Shown here: one piece after another, positions 5,619 to 6,828 of the stretch
Layout: each line of letters starts with the position of its first letter
Numbering within the stretch: position 1 is the first letter of the stretch
Source of the DNA: Campylobacteraceae bacterium
GTDB lineage: Bacteria > Campylobacterota > Campylobacteria > Campylobacterales > Sulfurospirillaceae
NCBI GenBank assembly: GCA_027011025.1
Contig: JALVAU010000339.1
Coordinates: 1 to 6,828, forward strand
Reading direction: 5' to 3'
Length of the DNA: 6,828 nucleotides
Program-made: the position numbers and the translations under genes
The notes under the pieces: model-generated
The model's database searches: none
Told to the model about the DNA's origin: nothing
Seen by the model: only the letters and a program-made list of their open reading frames with translations

Positions 5619-6143
5619 CTAATAAAATCTATGTATCTCTTCCATTAGATTATCTATGGTGATATCATCACCCTTCTGGGCTAAAAAATCATTCAAATAT
5701 TTTTCGCTTGCTTCCATGCCACCATCTTTTTCAACTTCGACAAGTTTTTTATAAAGAGGAAGTAATATATCAGCTATATGCTTAGAGACTGCTTTTCTAT
5801 AGGCCCTGTATCCTTTGATCTCTTTTGTATTGATATCTCTTATGATTTCAAAATGTGTAAATACCCAATAATATCTTCCGTCTTTTGCTAGATTTTTTAT
5901 AACGGCTGTTAGATTTTTACCATTTTGGATTCTATCCCATAAAAGTTTAAATGCAATACGAGGCATATCGGGATGCCTTACGATGCTGTGAGGTTGTCCT
6001 AAAAGCTCATCTTTTGAGTATCCTGAAATTTCAGCAAAGTAGTCATTGCACTCTATTATGATACCTTTTTTATCTGTCTGAGATTCTATATATTTTGTGT
6101 TGTCTAAAATAATCTCTTTATCTATCGGTTCTGGTCTTTTCAT
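5619..6143 (-). CDS. Aer/CetB-type PAS redox-sensor protein
   Basis: A 174-residue protein with a single PAS domain (about 15-120) and a short helical tail. The segment SQTDKKGIIIECNDYFAEIS, followed by GYSKDELLGQPHSIVRHPDMP, closely follows the FAD-binding PAS domain of the aerotaxis receptor Aer. W69 (LLWDRIQNG) and the YYWV motif (91-94) are also in the expected places. There is no membrane segment, HAMP or methyl-accepting domain, so it resembles Campylobacter CetB, which pairs with a separate membrane receptor (CetA) for energy taxis. No CetA-like gene is in the window. It would sense the redox state of the electron-transport chain from the cytoplasm. The ATG overlaps the upstream stop (ATGA) and has AAGGAG seven bases before it. 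Signalling to the neighbouring regulator is an alternative output. Confidence 0.88.
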   Translation of the reverse strand: MKRPEPIDKEIILDNTKYIESQTDKKGIIIECNDYFAEISGYSKDELLGQPHSIVRHPDMPRIAFKLLWDRIQNGKNLTAVIKNLAKDGRYYWVFTHFEIIRDINTKEIKGYRAYRKAVSKHIADILLPLYKKLVEVEKDGGMEASEKYLNDFLAQKGDDITIDNLMEEIHRFY

Positions 6144-6649
6144 CTGTTATCTCCTTGTAGTATCTTTTTTCTGATTTTTGGATTTGTCATATTTTCTCCC
6201 CTTAACATTCTAAGCCTCATCTCGCTGAAATTTATAAAATTTTTTCTATTTTTTTCATATACTCCAAAACCATAGTGCATAGGTGTTTGAAAATCACTTA
6301 TGCTGTAGTGTGCTTTTTTGGCATCTATCCACTTCTTTGTATCTATTGTATAAGCCCAAATGGTTACATCTTTTGGATCGATATTTTGTGCTTTCATCCA
6401 AAGAATTGAACATCCGGGATCATCAAAAAAGTGTGTTTTATAATCTTTTGTGATTACTTCTACTGCAAAAGTATTATTTGAGAGATACATATGACATTGT
6501 GGGTCTTGCATCTTGTTTGGAACTATTTTTATAGGAAGCATTTTTGTGTTTTTTATATCCTCTGTTTTTTGATTAGATGATATTTTATAGTATGCTAGAC
6601 CAAATAAAATAATAACAGGAAATATGATAAGTATAATCTTTTTCGTCAT
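6140..6649 (-). CDS. NosL-like membrane-anchored copper-binding protein
   Basis: A 169-residue protein with one N-terminal hydrophobic segment (about 4-22) that looks like an uncleaved anchor, leaving the rest in the periplasm. No lipobox cysteine is seen, unlike lipoprotein NosL. Family features of NosL follow in order: QCHM at 51-54, a C-x-M pair like the Cu(I) site of NosL; HFFDDPGC at 73-80; TIWAYTIDTKKWIDAKKAHY at 96-115; and PMHYGFGVY at 123-131. NosL delivers copper to N2O reductase. Here no nosZ is visible, so the client may lie outside the window or be another copper enzyme. The ATG at 6649 is chosen over a TTG two codons earlier because GGAG sits seven bases before it and it overlaps the upstream stop as ATGA. 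Confidence 0.82.
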   Translation of the reverse strand: MTKKIILIIFPVIILFGLAYYKISSNQKTEDIKNTKMLPIKIVPNKMQDPQCHMYLSNNTFAVEVITKDYKTHFFDDPGCSILWMKAQNIDPKDVTIWAYTIDTKKWIDAKKAHYSISDFQTPMHYGFGVYEKNRKNFINFSEMRLRMLRGENMTNPKIRKKILQGDNR

Positions 6650-6828
6650 AGCCAAACTCCATTTTTTATATAGTAAGTGATCGGATATGCACTAACAATG
6701 AGCGCATAAATGATATTGAATACAATAGATACATTATAGTAAAATTTCTCTTTATTCTTCTCTAAAAGAGACATAATAGCTCCGCTAATTCCATAAAATG
6801 TACCGATATAAAGAGTTATGTATAATAC
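6646..6828 (-). CDS. Small membrane protein, C-terminal 60 residues (runs off the window)
   Basis: An open frame enters from the window edge and ends in TGA at 6648-6646, overlapping the NosL-like start as ATGA, which is strong evidence that it is real and cotranscribed. The visible 60 residues include two hydrophobic stretches (about 1-22 and 33-52) separated by a charged turn (LLEKNKEKFYYN), so two membrane helices with a short loop. I do not recognise the family. By position it could be a component linked to copper or nitrogen-oxide metabolism, but nothing in the fragment shows it. Confidence 0.72.
   Translation of the reverse strand, partial: VLYITLYIGTFYGISGAIMSLLEKNKEKFYYNVSIVFNIIYALIVSAYPITYYIKNGVWL

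Overview
The window is AT-rich and compact. Every gene I can support reads on the minus strand, so gene order runs from high to low coordinates. A cd1-type nitrite reductase, a CetB-like stand-alone PAS protein, a NosL-like lipid-free copper protein and a Crp/Fnr regulator with TTGA-type boxes suggest a denitrifying member of the Campylobacterota, probably close to Sulfurimonas. That assignment rests on protein style and gene content, not on a database search.

Region 1 (6828 to 4959) is a tightly packed sensing and regulation unit: the end of a small membrane protein, a membrane-anchored NosL-like protein, an Aer/CetB-type PAS protein and a Crp/Fnr-family regulator. The first three genes are joined by ATGA overlaps. 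The regulator follows after 15 bases and starts with TTG. Its recognition helix reads E-T-Y-S-R, the FNR-type code for TTGA half-sites, but it has no N-terminal cysteine cluster, so it is more like DNR/NNR than oxygen-sensing FNR.

Region 2 (4958 to 2342) begins with a near-perfect TTGA-type palindrome touching the regulator's stop codon and a consensus -10 spaced as in a class II promoter. It drives four tightly linked genes: a DUF2249-like protein, a 12-helix membrane protein with scattered histidines (NnrS or haem-copper-oxidase flavour), a MIP18/DUF59 iron-sulfur assembly factor and an FmdE-like GHxCP protein. These four are the least understood part of the window and the best candidate for an undescribed accessory system for nitrite or NO metabolism.

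Region 3 (2341 to 2112) is a 230-base regulatory gap. It holds a 14-bp inverted repeat, a second perfect TTGA-type palindrome, a weak -10 at the same spacing as in region 2, and a roughly 105-base nirS leader with two stem-loops.

Region 4 (2111 to 1) holds nirS (569 aa precursor), an 11-bp hairpin just after its stop, and the N-terminal part of an exported multihaem cytochrome c that runs off the window. Working model (inference): the regulator senses NO or low oxygen, binds both palindromes, and switches on nitrite reductase together with the four-gene cassette. The PAS protein would tie taxis to redox state and the NosL-like protein would serve copper handling. No NO reductase, N2O reductase or d1-haem synthesis gene is visible here.
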